From a bacterium (GTDB taxonomy: Bacteria > Elusimicrobiota > Elusimicrobia > Elusimicrobiales > UBA9959): a stretch of DNA of 64,000 bases. The stretch's first letter is position 1. Each line of letters opens with the position of its first letter. Below, piece after piece: positions 47,665 through 54,895 of the stretch. The notes below the pieces were generated by a model. It did no database searches and was not told the DNA's origin. It was given only the letters and a program-made list of their open reading frames with translations. The stretch covers positions 62,001-126,000 of the forward strand of contig JAJZPL010000004.1 in the NCBI GenBank assembly GCA_021811185.1, read 5' to 3'. Position numbers and translations under genes: made by a program.

Positions 47665-48213
47665 ATGCTGAACGCAATAGGCGGGGTTGAACTTTCCAGC
47701 GTGGCCAAGGGCATGGAAGCGGCCGACGCCATGCTGAAGACCGCGAACGTGAAACTGATCCTGGCGCGCTCCGTGTGCCCGGGCAAGTACATCGTGATGG
47801 CCGCCGGCGACGTGGGCGACGTAAGCGCCGCGGTGGAGGCCGGAGCGGCCAAGGCCGCGCACGCGCTGGTGGACAGCTTCGTTATCCCCAATATCCATCC
47901 CGAGGTCTTCCCGGCCATCGAGGGCACCACCGTGGTGGACACTCTGGAGTCCCTCGGCATCATAGAAGCTTTTTCCATCTCCGCCCTTATCGAGGCCGCC
48001 GACGCCGCCGTGAAAGCCGCGCCGGTGAAGCTGATGGAGATCCGCCTGGCCATGGCCCTGGGCGGCAAGGCCTTCGTGACCCTGACCGGGTCCGTGGGCG
48101 CGGCCGAAACCGCCGTGGCGGCCGGCGCCGCCGTGGTGGCCAAGAAAGGCCTGCTGGTGGAAAAAGTCGTAATACCCCAGCCCCGCCAGGAACTGCTGCG
48201 GGAGCTGATCTAG
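47665..48213 (+). CDS. pduT: PduT-like tandem BMC-domain shell protein (BMC-T)
   Basis: Two BMC domains in 182 residues (first about 1-85, second about 95-180, with [26 protein letters not shown] as its start, here abbreviated by SLGIIEAFS) form a pseudohexameric trimer in the shell. The pore-loop sequence VCPGKY places a Cys at residue 38, the position that binds a [4Fe-4S] cluster in characterised PduT. Next to pduS, this supports an electron conduit through the shell. The BMC operon is interrupted directly after this gene by a repeat-flanked AT-rich insert. Confidence 0.93.
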   Translation: MLNAIGGVELSSVAKGMEAADAMLKTANVKLILARSVCPGKYIVMAAGDVGDVSAAVEAGAAKAAHALVDSFVIPNIHPEVFPAIEGTTVVDTLESLGIIEAFSISALIEAADAAVKAAPVKLMEIRLAMALGGKAFVTLTGSVGAAETAVAAGAAVVAKKGLLVEKVVIPQPRQELLRELI

Positions 48214-48256
48214 TTTTAGAAGTTACTCGCCACTGGGGGTAGTTATCACATATTTG

Positions 48257-48395
48257 CCGCGGGCGCCACGGGGACCGGAACGCAAAACACGGGGTCGCGA
48301 ACACCGTTCGCGCCCCTCCTCACTCGGCCTCGTCGCTTGCGCAAGCCTCGGCCTCCGTGAGGGTTTTGCTAATCCGGTCCCCGCGTCGCCCGCGG
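48257..48395 (-). repeat. Structured dispersed repeat, copy 2 (inverted)
   Basis: It has the same core as the copy at 26651, in the opposite orientation. The outer arms 48257-48279 and 48373-48395 are complementary at 21 of 23 positions, with a sequence quite different from the outer arms of the other copies. The inner hairpins (CCTCAC/GTGAGG and GGGG/CCCC with GCGAAC/GTTCGC) are kept. It forms the left boundary of the AT-rich nuclease gene. Confidence 0.85.
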
Positions 48396-48440
48396 AGTTT
48401 TTCTCGCAGACTCAATCACTATCTGACTTCTGACTCTGAA

Positions 48441-49349
48441 ATGATTGAAATATATCCAGTCTACCGTTATGAAAGTTCGGGTAAACTAATCGCTGCTATA
48501 GGTGGTGGAGACTATATACAACTTAGCAGTAATTTAACCTTTTTAGGAAAGGGATCTCATAAGGTTAATTACAAAACTGCTCTTCGGCGCACACCATATA
48601 AAATAGAAGTTGAGGTCGACAAAGGCCACGTTAAAATACTCCAAACATGGGACGAAAGCAGGTTCCCACAAAAGTCCTCAGACCCAAATGCTCCACTTGA
48701 ATGTAGAATTGATGTCTGTCCCTCTCAAGTATTAAATGAGGCGGAGAGGAAATATGTTAAATATTCAGATGGGCACCCATTTGGGTATGGCTTGTTCTAT
48801 GTGGCTTTTATATTAATTTTTATGGCAGGTTCTTGGGGTTGGTGGCCTGTTGTGGCGTCGGTTTCCCTCGGAGTAATTATTATCCTTCTTACTAAGACCA
48901 CAGGAAGCCCAACTCTAATACGATTGGTAATGGAGGCAAAAAGTCGCCTTCGTAAATCTCTTGAGAGTAAAATGCTTCAAAGCATGAGTGACATTAGCTG
49001 GTGGTCCAAACTTAGTGGAGTTGAGTTTGAGCGTGCTGTAGCTGCAATTTATCAGGAACAAGGATTCAGTGTTGAATTCACCCCGCAGACTAAGGATGGG
49101 GGTGTAGACTTAATTTTGAGAAGGAATAACCAAATATCGATTGTCCAGTGTAAACGATATTCAGGTAGTGTTGGCGTAGCGGCCATTAGGGAACTTGTTG
49201 GGGTACGCGCCTCTTGGCCAGAGGCTAAGGATGCAATTCTTGCGACTTTATATGATTTCTCTAGCGGGGCACAAACATTTGCAATAAAACATAATGTTAC
49301 ACTTTTTTCAGTAGCAAAGGACTATCTAAAAACAAATTTTCGGGTTTAG
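48441..49349 (+). CDS. Membrane-anchored Mrr-type restriction-endonuclease-like protein, AT-rich
   Basis: I start it at ATG 48441 (302 residues); a longer start at 48357 would read through the repeat. Residues 1-110 are a polar domain of unknown type. Two membrane segments lie at about 114-130 and 133-151. The C-terminal half is a PD-(D/E)XK nuclease of the Mrr_cat type: GVEFERAVAAIYQEQGFSVE, catalytic Asp223 in GGVDLILRR, and Gln236-Cys237-Lys238 in VQCKRY. Codon use and base composition are markedly AT-rich compared with all neighbours, indicating horizontal acquisition. It is flanked by inverted copies of the structured repeat and splits the BMC operon. A defence role is plausible. Confidence 0.85.
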   Translation: MIEIYPVYRYESSGKLIAAIGGGDYIQLSSNLTFLGKGSHKVNYKTALRRTPYKIEVEVDKGHVKILQTWDESRFPQKSSDPNAPLECRIDVCPSQVLNEAERKYVKYSDGHPFGYGLFYVAFILIFMAGSWGWWPVVASVSLGVIIILLTKTTGSPTLIRLVMEAKSRLRKSLESKMLQSMSDISWWSKLSGVEFERAVAAIYQEQGFSVEFTPQTKDGGVDLILRRNNQISIVQCKRYSGSVGVAAIRELVGVRASWPEAKDAILATLYDFSSGAQTFAIKHNVTLFSVAKDYLKTNFRV

Positions 49350-49373
49350 AAGATATACGTCAAGGTGTGAACC

Positions 49374-49516
49374 TGCGATGGTCGGCGTGGGGGCCGGATA
49401 AGCAAAACCCTCACGGAGGCCTGAGCTTACGTAAGCGCGAAGGCCGAGTGAGGAGGGGCGCGAACGGTGTTCGCGACCCCGTGTTTTGCGTTCCGGCCCC
49501 CACGCCGCCCAGCGCC
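49374..49516 (+). repeat. Structured dispersed repeat, copy 3
   Basis: The arms 49384-49398 and 49492-49506 are perfectly complementary over 15 nt, and weaker pairing extends the stem outward to 49374 and 49516. The core GCAAAACCCTCACGGAGGCC is identical to copy 1. The second hairpin has GGGG/CCCC and GAAC/GTTC around a GGT loop, where copy 1 has GGTG/CACC and GCAC/GTGC. It is inverted relative to copy 2 and forms the right boundary of the nuclease gene. Confidence 0.85.
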
Positions 49517-49563
49517 AAACGTAAAGGTTTTTCCCTTGACGGCATAATAAACCCGAAGATTTG

Positions 49564-49569
49564 TATAAT
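49564..49569 (+). promoter_or_regulatory. tpiA: Probable -10 box upstream of tpiA and the second half of the BMC operon
   Basis: TATAAT lies 30 nt before the tpiA start. TTGACG at 49536-49541 is the best -35 but sits 22 nt away, longer than usual. AAGGAG (49585-49590) is a good ribosome site for ATG 49599. This would restart transcription after the insert. Confidence 0.5.
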
Positions 49570-49598
49570 ATTTTTAACTAATTTAAGGAGACTTCACC

Positions 49599-50378
49599 AT
49601 GGCTTCAACCAAGAGAACCCCGATGATGGCAGGCAACTGGAAAATGCATATGACTTCCAAGGAGGCCGCGGACCTCGCCGCCGCCATAAGGAAAGGCCTT
49701 AGCCCCGACCTGAAGCACGACGTGCTGCTGGCTCCCACTTTTACCAACCTGCACGCCGTAAAGGCCGTGCTGGCCGGTTCCAAAATTATCCTTTCTTCCC
49801 AGGACGTAGCCTGGGAGGAAAAGGGCGCCTTCACCGGCGCGGTCTCCCCTTCGCAGCTGATAGACGCGGGCTGCACCGCGGCCATCATCGGCCACTCCGA
49901 GCGCCGCAAGGTGTTCCTGGAGACCGACGAGATGATCAACAAGAAGATGAAGGCCGCCATAAAGGCCAACCTTATCCCGGTGCTCTGCATCGGCGAGACG
50001 CTGGAAGAGCGCGAGAGCCAGAAGACCTACCGCGTGCTGGAGACCCAGCTCAACGGCGCCTTCGCCGGCATCACCGCCGCCGAGGCCGCAAAGGTGGTTA
50101 TCGCTTACGAGCCCGTGTGGGCCATCGGCACCGGCAAGACCGCCACCCCCGACCAGGCGCAGGACGCCCACGTTTTCGTGCGCAAGCAGATGGAGCGCAT
50201 CTACGGCAAGCCCTACGCTGAAGCCGTGCGCGTGCTGTACGGCGGCTCGGTGAAGGCCGACAACGTGGACGAGCTTATGTCCCAGCCGGACATCGACGGC
50301 GCGCTGGTGGGCGGGGAAAGCCTCAAGGCCGACAAGTTCCTGCGCGTGATCCATTTTCAGCCCGTGCTCGCAAGATAA
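49599..50378 (+). CDS. tpiA: Triose-phosphate isomerase
   Basis: It interconverts glyceraldehyde-3-phosphate and dihydroxyacetone phosphate. The 259 residues contain AGNWKMHMT (catalytic Lys), IIGHSERRK (catalytic His), AYEPVWAIGTGKTA (catalytic Glu and loop 6) and LYGGSVKADNVDEL. In this locus it would feed glyceraldehyde-3-phosphate released by DeoC into glycolysis or gluconeogenesis; it may also be the general cellular enzyme. It lacks an evident encapsulation peptide, so it may work outside the shell. It is 19 nt upstream of pduL. Confidence 0.96.
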   Translation: MASTKRTPMMAGNWKMHMTSKEAADLAAAIRKGLSPDLKHDVLLAPTFTNLHAVKAVLAGSKIILSSQDVAWEEKGAFTGAVSPSQLIDAGCTAAIIGHSERRKVFLETDEMINKKMKAAIKANLIPVLCIGETLEERESQKTYRVLETQLNGAFAGITAAEAAKVVIAYEPVWAIGTGKTATPDQAQDAHVFVRKQMERIYGKPYAEAVRVLYGGSVKADNVDELMSQPDIDGALVGGESLKADKFLRVIHFQPVLAR

Positions 50379-50397
50379 ACTACAAAGGAAAACTACC

Positions 50398-51030
50398 ATG
50401 GACGAAAAACTCGTTAAAGAAATGGTCGACGATATAAAGCTCCGCGAGGAGCGCTCCAATATGCCGATACCGGTGGGCATTTCCAACCGCCATATCCACC
50501 TGACCAAAGAGGACTTCAAGACCCTGTTCGGCGCCGATTGCGACGATACGCAGCTCAAGCCCGTAAAGCAGCCCGGCCAGTACGCCTGCAACGAACTGTT
50601 CGACCTGGAGGGCCCGAAGGGGACCATCAAGGGCGTGCGGATGATCGGCCCGTACCGGAAATACAGCCAGGTGGAAGTGTCCGCGGCCGACGCGCGCAAG
50701 CTGGGCATCGAGCCCCCGATCCGGGATTCCGGCAAGTTGGAGAATACCCCCGGCATCAAGCTGGTGGGGCCCAAGGGGACCGTGGTCCTCACGAAAGGCG
50801 TGATCCTGTCTAAGCGCCATATTCATTTCCTCACCAGGGAAGCCGAGGCTTTCAAGGTGAAGGACGGCCAGGAAGTGCGAGTGCTCTGCGGCAAGGGCAC
50901 CGAGCGCGAGGCCATCTACTCGCGCGTGCTGTGCCGCGTGTCGGACCAGTTCGCGCTGGAACTGCACCTCGACGTGGAAGAAGCCAACGCCGCCGGCATG
51001 AAGAACGGCGACAAGGCGTACATCGTGTGA
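50398..51030 (+). CDS. pduL: PduL-type phosphate acyltransferase
   Basis: The BMC phosphotransacylase converts acyl-CoA and phosphate to acyl-phosphate, recycling CoA within the shell. The 210 residues have the two duplicated zinc-binding motifs: SNRHIHLT (His32, His34) and SKRHIHF (His141, His143). The first 20 residues (DEKLVKEMVDDIKLREER) can form an amphipathic helix, as expected for encapsulation. AAAGGAAAAC lies before ATG. Confidence 0.95.
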   Translation: MDEKLVKEMVDDIKLREERSNMPIPVGISNRHIHLTKEDFKTLFGADCDDTQLKPVKQPGQYACNELFDLEGPKGTIKGVRMIGPYRKYSQVEVSAADARKLGIEPPIRDSGKLENTPGIKLVGPKGTVVLTKGVILSKRHIHFLTREAEAFKVKDGQEVRVLCGKGTEREAIYSRVLCRVSDQFALELHLDVEEANAAGMKNGDKAYIV

Positions 51031-51040
51031 AAGATCGAAC

Positions 51041-51105
51041 ATGGATGACCAGGATGGACAGGATCCGCATTTCTGTTTTTAATCCTGTATATCCTGTTCA
51101 TCAAT
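51041..51105. repeat. Imperfect palindromic repeat within the BMC operon
   Basis: ATGGATGACCAGGAT... (51041-51064) and its near-complement 51082-51105 agree at 20 of 24 positions, around a short AT-rich loop. The sequence, with repeated AGGAT/ATCCT units, resembles a palindromic repeat that I recall from many unrelated bacterial genomes. It fills the gap between pduL and the first BMC-H gene and may act as an mRNA hairpin. Confidence 0.65.
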
Positions 51106-51140
51106 GTGAATGTTTTTAAGAGTTCTACTAGGAGGATACT

Positions 51141-51425
51141 ATGGAAGCACTCGGAATGATAGAAACCAAGGGCCTCGTGGCCTGCGTGGAAGCCGCCGAC
51201 GCCGCCGTGAAAGCGGCCAACGTGAAGATCGTCGGCTACGAAAAGATAGGCTCGGGCCTGGTCACCATCCTTTTCAGGGGTGAAGTAGCAGCCTGCCGCG
51301 CCGCCTGCGACTCCGGCGCCGCCGCCGCCCAGAAAGTGGGCGAGCTGGTGAGCGTGCACGTAATACCGCAGCCTCACGGCGACCTTGAAGGCAAACTGCC
51401 CATCGCCGAAGCCAAGCGCAAGTAA
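51141..51425 (+). CDS. BMC-H shell protein
   Basis: A single BMC domain of 94 residues that forms hexameric shell tiles: [29 protein letters not shown] is summarised by [10 protein letters not shown] and [16 protein letters not shown], with [17 protein letters not shown] and VHVIPQPH at the end. The pore motif KIGSG is the usual one for metabolite pores. AGGAGGATACT lies before ATG. It pairs with the second BMC-H at 55898 as the bulk facet protein. Confidence 0.96.
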   Translation: MEALGMIETKGLVACVEAADAAVKAANVKIVGYEKIGSGLVTILFRGEVAACRAACDSGAAAAQKVGELVSVHVIPQPHGDLEGKLPIAEAKRK

Positions 51426-51486
51426 TCCGGACTTTAAGGGGAAAGGGGCTTCCTAAGCCCCTGCCCCTTTCCGTAGTGGAGGAATC

Positions 51487-51795
51487 ATGCTATTCGCACG
51501 AGTAGTGGGTAACGTGGTGTGCACCCGCAAAGACGATAAACTTGTGGGGACCAAACTGCTGATGGTGCAGCCGGTGGGCCTGGACGACAAGCCGCGCGGC
51601 AACCCCATCGTGGGCGTGGACGCCGTGGGCGCCGGCACCGGCGAACTGGTGCTGCTGGTGCAGGGCTCGAGCGCTCGCCAGACGACCAAGACCGAGAGCA
51701 CGCCGGTGGACTGCACTGTTTTCGCCATAGTGGACACTATCGAGAAGGATGGCAAGGTGGTGTTCAAGAAATCCGTCGGCAAGATGACCGACTGA
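51487..51795 (+). CDS. EutN/CcmL-type BMC pentamer (BMC-P), first of three
   Basis: The 102-residue vertex protein starts MLFARVVGNVVCTRKDDKLVGTKLLMVQPV (family motifs ARVVGNVVCTRK and KLLMVQPV), with the DAVGAGTGELVLLVQGSSARQT loop and IVDTIEKDG near the end. Pentamers cap the vertices of the shell. GGAGGAATC precedes ATG. Two other BMC-P genes occur downstream. Confidence 0.95.
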   Translation: MLFARVVGNVVCTRKDDKLVGTKLLMVQPVGLDDKPRGNPIVGVDAVGAGTGELVLLVQGSSARQTTKTESTPVDCTVFAIVDTIEKDGKVVFKKSVGKMTD

Positions 51796-51833
51796 CCCCC
51801 GCCGGGCGGGGATCTCTTTAGAGCGGAGAATTT

Positions 51834-53243
51834 ATGCCCATCAGCGAAGAAGACCTTAAAAAGATCGTCTCCGAGGTCGTAAAAAGCCTCGGTACCTCCG
51901 ATATCGGCGCCGGAGTTTCCGGCGGCCCGGTATTCGAGAGCGTGGACGACGCCGTGAACGCCGCCGAGCTGGCGCAGCCGGCTTTCCAGGAACTGGGCCT
52001 GGGCGCGCGCGGCAAGATCATCGAGGCCATGCGCGCGGCCTCCCGGGCCAACGCCCGCCGCTGGGCGGAGCTGGCCGTGGCCGAGACCGGCATGGGCCGC
52101 GTCGAGGACAAGGTTCTTAAGAACATGGTAGTGGCTGACGGTACGCCCGGCGTGGAAGACCTGCGCTCGGTTTCCTACACCGGCGACAAGGGCATGACCC
52201 TTGTCGAATACGCGCCTTTCGGCGTGGTAGCCTCCATCACCCCTTCCACCAACGCCGTGGCCACCATCATCAGCAACGCCATCGGCATCCTTTCCGCGGG
52301 CAACTCCGTGGTGTTCTCGCCGCACCCCGCCGCCAAGGGCTGCGTGGCGGACGCCGTGCGCGTCCTGGACAAGGCGATCGTAGCGGCGGGCGGCCCGGCC
52401 AACCTGGTGGTTACGATGGCCAATCCCACGCCCGACATCACCAAACAGCTTTTAGGCCACCCGAAAGGCCGCATGAACATAGTTACCGGCGGCCCCGCCA
52501 TAGTTAAGGTGGCGATGACCGCCGGCAAGGCCTGCAAGACCATAGCCGCCGGCCCCGGCAACCCGCCCATAGTTGTGGACGAGACGGCCGATTTCCCGAA
52601 CTGCGCCCGCGAGATCATCTACGGCTGCGGCTTCGACAACAACGTGCTCTGCATCGCCGAGAAAGAAGTGATAGTGGTGGAGGCCGCGCGCGCCCGCTTC
52701 CTGGAAGCCATGCGCTCCGACAACCGCGCCTACGAGCTAAGCCGCGAGCAGGCCGACCGGCTTACCAAGGAGATCATCCTGGAGCCCGGCAAAGAGCCCA
52801 AGGTCAACCGCAAATATATAGGCAAGAACCCGTCGGTGATCGCCAAGGCCATCGGCCTGAATATTTCCGACGACATCCGCGTGCTCTGGTTCGAAGCGCC
52901 CAACGACCACCCCTTTGTGATCAGCGAACAGCTGATGCCCGTGCTGCCGGTGACCACCGCCCGGAGCGTGGACGAGGCTATAGAACTGGCTTACAAATTA
53001 GAGTGGGAACATCACCACACCGCCGGAATGTATTCCACCAACGTGCACAACCTCACTAAGATGAGCCGCCGCATGGCCTGCTCGATCTTCGTGAAGAACG
53101 CATGCACGCTGCACGGCCTGGGCCTGGGCGAGGGCTACGCCTCCATGTCCATCGGCACGCCCACCGGCGACGGCATCACCAAGACCAGCCATTTCGCGCG
53201 CCCGCTGCAGTGCAGCGTGGTCGGAGATCTCAGGATAGCGTAA
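51834..53243 (+). CDS. CoA-acylating aldehyde dehydrogenase (PduP/EutE-like)
   Basis: It oxidises an aldehyde, in this context acetaldehyde, to acyl-CoA with NAD. The 469 residues begin with an amphipathic helix (ISEEDLKKIVSEVVKSLG) typical of BMC encapsulation peptides, followed by a linker. The core has GVVASITPSTNAVATII, MNIVTGGPAIVKVAM, catalytic Cys273 in FDNNVLCIAEKEV, and EWEHHHTAGMYS near the C-terminus. It lies between a BMC-P and a BMC-T gene. An alcohol dehydrogenase, often paired with it, is not in this window. Confidence 0.95.
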   Translation: MPISEEDLKKIVSEVVKSLGTSDIGAGVSGGPVFESVDDAVNAAELAQPAFQELGLGARGKIIEAMRAASRANARRWAELAVAETGMGRVEDKVLKNMVVADGTPGVEDLRSVSYTGDKGMTLVEYAPFGVVASITPSTNAVATIISNAIGILSAGNSVVFSPHPAAKGCVADAVRVLDKAIVAAGGPANLVVTMANPTPDITKQLLGHPKGRMNIVTGGPAIVKVAMTAGKACKTIAAGPGNPPIVVDETADFPNCAREIIYGCGFDNNVLCIAEKEVIVVEAARARFLEAMRSDNRAYELSREQADRLTKEIILEPGKEPKVNRKYIGKNPSVIAKAIGLNISDDIRVLWFEAPNDHPFVISEQLMPVLPVTTARSVDEAIELAYKLEWEHHHTAGMYSTNVHNLTKMSRRMACSIFVKNACTLHGLGLGEGYASMSIGTPTGDGITKTSHFARPLQCSVVGDLRIA

Positions 53244-53252
53244 GGAGAAATT

Positions 53253-53804
53253 ATGCAGGCAAACATCGCCATAGGCTTGATCGAAACCTCTTCCATAGCG
53301 AAAGGCATAGAGACGCTGGACGCCATGTGCAAGGCCGCCGGGGTAACCCCGGAAATGCACCAGGCTATTTCCAAAGGCAAATATCTGATCGTCGTGTCCG
53401 GGCCGCTGGGCGAGGTGGAATCCTCCCTGGCGAAAGGCGCGGAAACAGCCGGGAACGCCCTGATCGGGCGCCATATCATCCGCACCGTCCACGCCGGGGT
53501 GGCGGCCGCGCTGAACAAGAAAGTTAAGATAGAGAATATCGAGGCCGTGGGCATAGTGGAGACCAAAGAGGCCCTGCCCGCGCTGTTCGCCGCCGACGCC
53601 GCGGCCAAGGCCGCGGCCGTGCACATGGTGGAAGTTAATACCGGCAAGGGCATAGGCGGGAAGGGCTACTTCGTAGTGACCGGGGAGCCGGGCGCGGTGC
53701 GCACGGCCGTTTCCGCCGGCGTGAAGGCCATCGGCGAGGACGCGGTGATCGGCCGCATCGTGCTCCCCCAGGCGCACGCGCATATCCGCGAAGCGATAAT
53801 GTGA
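53253..53804 (+). CDS. Tandem BMC-domain shell protein (BMC-T), second type
   Basis: The 183 residues hold two BMC domains: IAIGLIETSSIAKGIETLDA starts the first, and IEAVGIVETKEALPALFAAD starts the second. The first-domain pore segment ISKGKYLIVV lacks the Cys of the PduT-like protein, so this trimer probably passes larger metabolites rather than electrons. TAAGGAGAAATT lies before ATG, 9 nt after the aldehyde dehydrogenase stop. Confidence 0.94.
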   Translation: MQANIAIGLIETSSIAKGIETLDAMCKAAGVTPEMHQAISKGKYLIVVSGPLGEVESSLAKGAETAGNALIGRHIIRTVHAGVAAALNKKVKIENIEAVGIVETKEALPALFAADAAAKAAAVHMVEVNTGKGIGGKGYFVVTGEPGAVRTAVSAGVKAIGEDAVIGRIVLPQAHAHIREAIM

Positions 53805-53836
53805 GTGCGAACTAATAACTTTTCAGGAGAACCTTT

Positions 53837-54283
53837 ATGAGATTAGTCATAGGCGCAGACCACGCGGGTTTCGAAGCCAAGGAAAGGATCAAGAAGTTCC
53901 TGCAGGGGCTGGGGCATGAAGTGGCCGACTTCGGCTGCTACTCCACCGCCCCGGTGGACTTCCCGGATATAGCGCTGCTGGTGAGCGAGGCCGTGCGCCG
54001 CAAGGAGTTCGACCGCGCCGTGCTGGTGGACGGCTTCAACGGCGCCATGCCGCTGGCCGCCAACAAGGTGCACGGCATCCGCGCCGTGGCCGCCTACGAC
54101 ACCATCTCGGCCCGCTTCGCCGCGGCGCACGAGGACTGCAACGTGCTGTGCCTGGGCGGCAAGACGCACGGCGAGCTGGCGCTCGAGGAGATGCTTAAGG
54201 TCTGGCTGAATACCCCTTTCGAAGGCGGCAAGTACCAGAAGCGCCTGGATAAAATAACGGCGATGGAACAGCGCTGTTGCTGA
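53837..54283 (+). CDS. rpiB: RpiB-family sugar-phosphate isomerase with altered active site
   Basis: The 148-residue protein aligns along its length with ribose-5-phosphate isomerase B: VIGADHAGFEAKERI, PLAANKVHGIRAVAAYD, HEDCNVLCLGG (His98) and FEGGKYQKRL. In typical RpiB the segment before AANK is CGTGIG with the catalytic base Cys; here it is DGFNGA, with Asp65 in the Cys position and the phosphate-binding Gly/Thr changed. It may use Asp as base, act on another sugar phosphate, or not be an isomerase of ribose-5-phosphate. It lies between BMC-T and BMC-P genes. AGGAGAACC precedes ATG. Confidence 0.88.
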   Translation: MRLVIGADHAGFEAKERIKKFLQGLGHEVADFGCYSTAPVDFPDIALLVSEAVRRKEFDRAVLVDGFNGAMPLAANKVHGIRAVAAYDTISARFAAAHEDCNVLCLGGKTHGELALEEMLKVWLNTPFEGGKYQKRLDKITAMEQRCC

Positions 54284-54290
54284 GAATAAC

Positions 54291-54590
54291 ATGAAACAGG
54301 CCAAGGTCATCGGACGGGTTTTCTGCTCCAGCCAGTGCTGCGGCATGGACCAGAAAACGCTGCTGCTCATCCAGCCGCTGGACTGGGAAACGGATAAGCC
54401 TTACGGCGACCCGATAGTGGCCGGGGATACCGTGGGCGCGGGCGCCGGCGAGACCGTTTTCTTCGTGGCCTCGCGCGAGGCCATCGTGGCGTTCGAAAAC
54501 TGGGAGGGGGAAACCGCGGTGAACACCCCGCTGCCGCCGGTCGACGCCGCCATAGTGGGCATTATCGACGGTAAGAATATCCGCGCGTAG
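54291..54590 (+). CDS. EutN/CcmL-type BMC pentamer, second of three
   Basis: A 99-residue BMC-P: KVIGRVFCSSQCCGMDQKTLLLIQPL (motifs GRVFCSS and TLLLIQPL), DTVGAGAGETVFFVASREA and AAIVGIIDGKNI. It differs from the other two pentamers by a Cys-rich early loop (CSSQCC, three Cys), which could cross-link subunits or bind metal. It starts 7 nt after rpiB. Confidence 0.94.
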   Translation: MKQAKVIGRVFCSSQCCGMDQKTLLLIQPLDWETDKPYGDPIVAGDTVGAGAGETVFFVASREAIVAFENWEGETAVNTPLPPVDAAIVGIIDGKNIRA

Positions 54591-54603
54591 CGGCTGGAAA
54601 TTT

Positions 54604-54894
54604 ATGTACATAGCTAAAGTTGTCGGCAACGTCTGGGCCACCCGCAAGCATCCGGGGCTGAAGAACGCCACCATGCTGCTGGTGAAGGCCGTGAACAGCC
54701 TGGACAAGGACAAACTGACCGGCGAGGCCACGCTGGCCCTGGACGCCGGTCAGGGCGCGGGCCCCGGCGATACCGTGCTGATCGTGGACGAGGGCGGCTC
54801 GGCCCGCAAAATTTTGAAGAACTCCAAGGCGCCGGTGCGCACCGTGATAGCGGGCATAGTGGACAAAGTGCACATTACCGCAAAGGATAAATAA
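54604..54894 (+). CDS. EutN/CcmL-type BMC pentamer, third of three
   Basis: A 96-residue BMC-P beginning [19 protein letters not shown], with [32 protein letters not shown] and [11 protein letters not shown]. It immediately precedes deoC (1 nt between stop and start). Having three BMC-P forms suggests vertices of different kinds or mixed pentamers, as reported for some well-studied shells. Confidence 0.94.
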   Translation: MYIAKVVGNVWATRKHPGLKNATMLLVKAVNSLDKDKLTGEATLALDAGQGAGPGDTVLIVDEGGSARKILKNSKAPVRTVIAGIVDKVHITAKDK

Positions 54895-54895
54895 T

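Noticed and set aside
48357-48440. Longer start for the Mrr-like gene
   Set aside because: The additional 28 codons are read through the structured repeat and are GC-rich, unlike the rest of the gene.
48257-49516. Integron attC sites flanking a cassette
   Set aside because: The repeats are palindromic and conserve structure, but the two copies are inverted relative to each other, there is no integrase gene, and I see no matching RYYYAAC/GTTRRRY pairs at the ends.
49367-49702. Plus-strand frame through repeat copy 3 into tpiA
   Set aside because: It translates the palindromic repeat and then an incorrect frame of tpiA.
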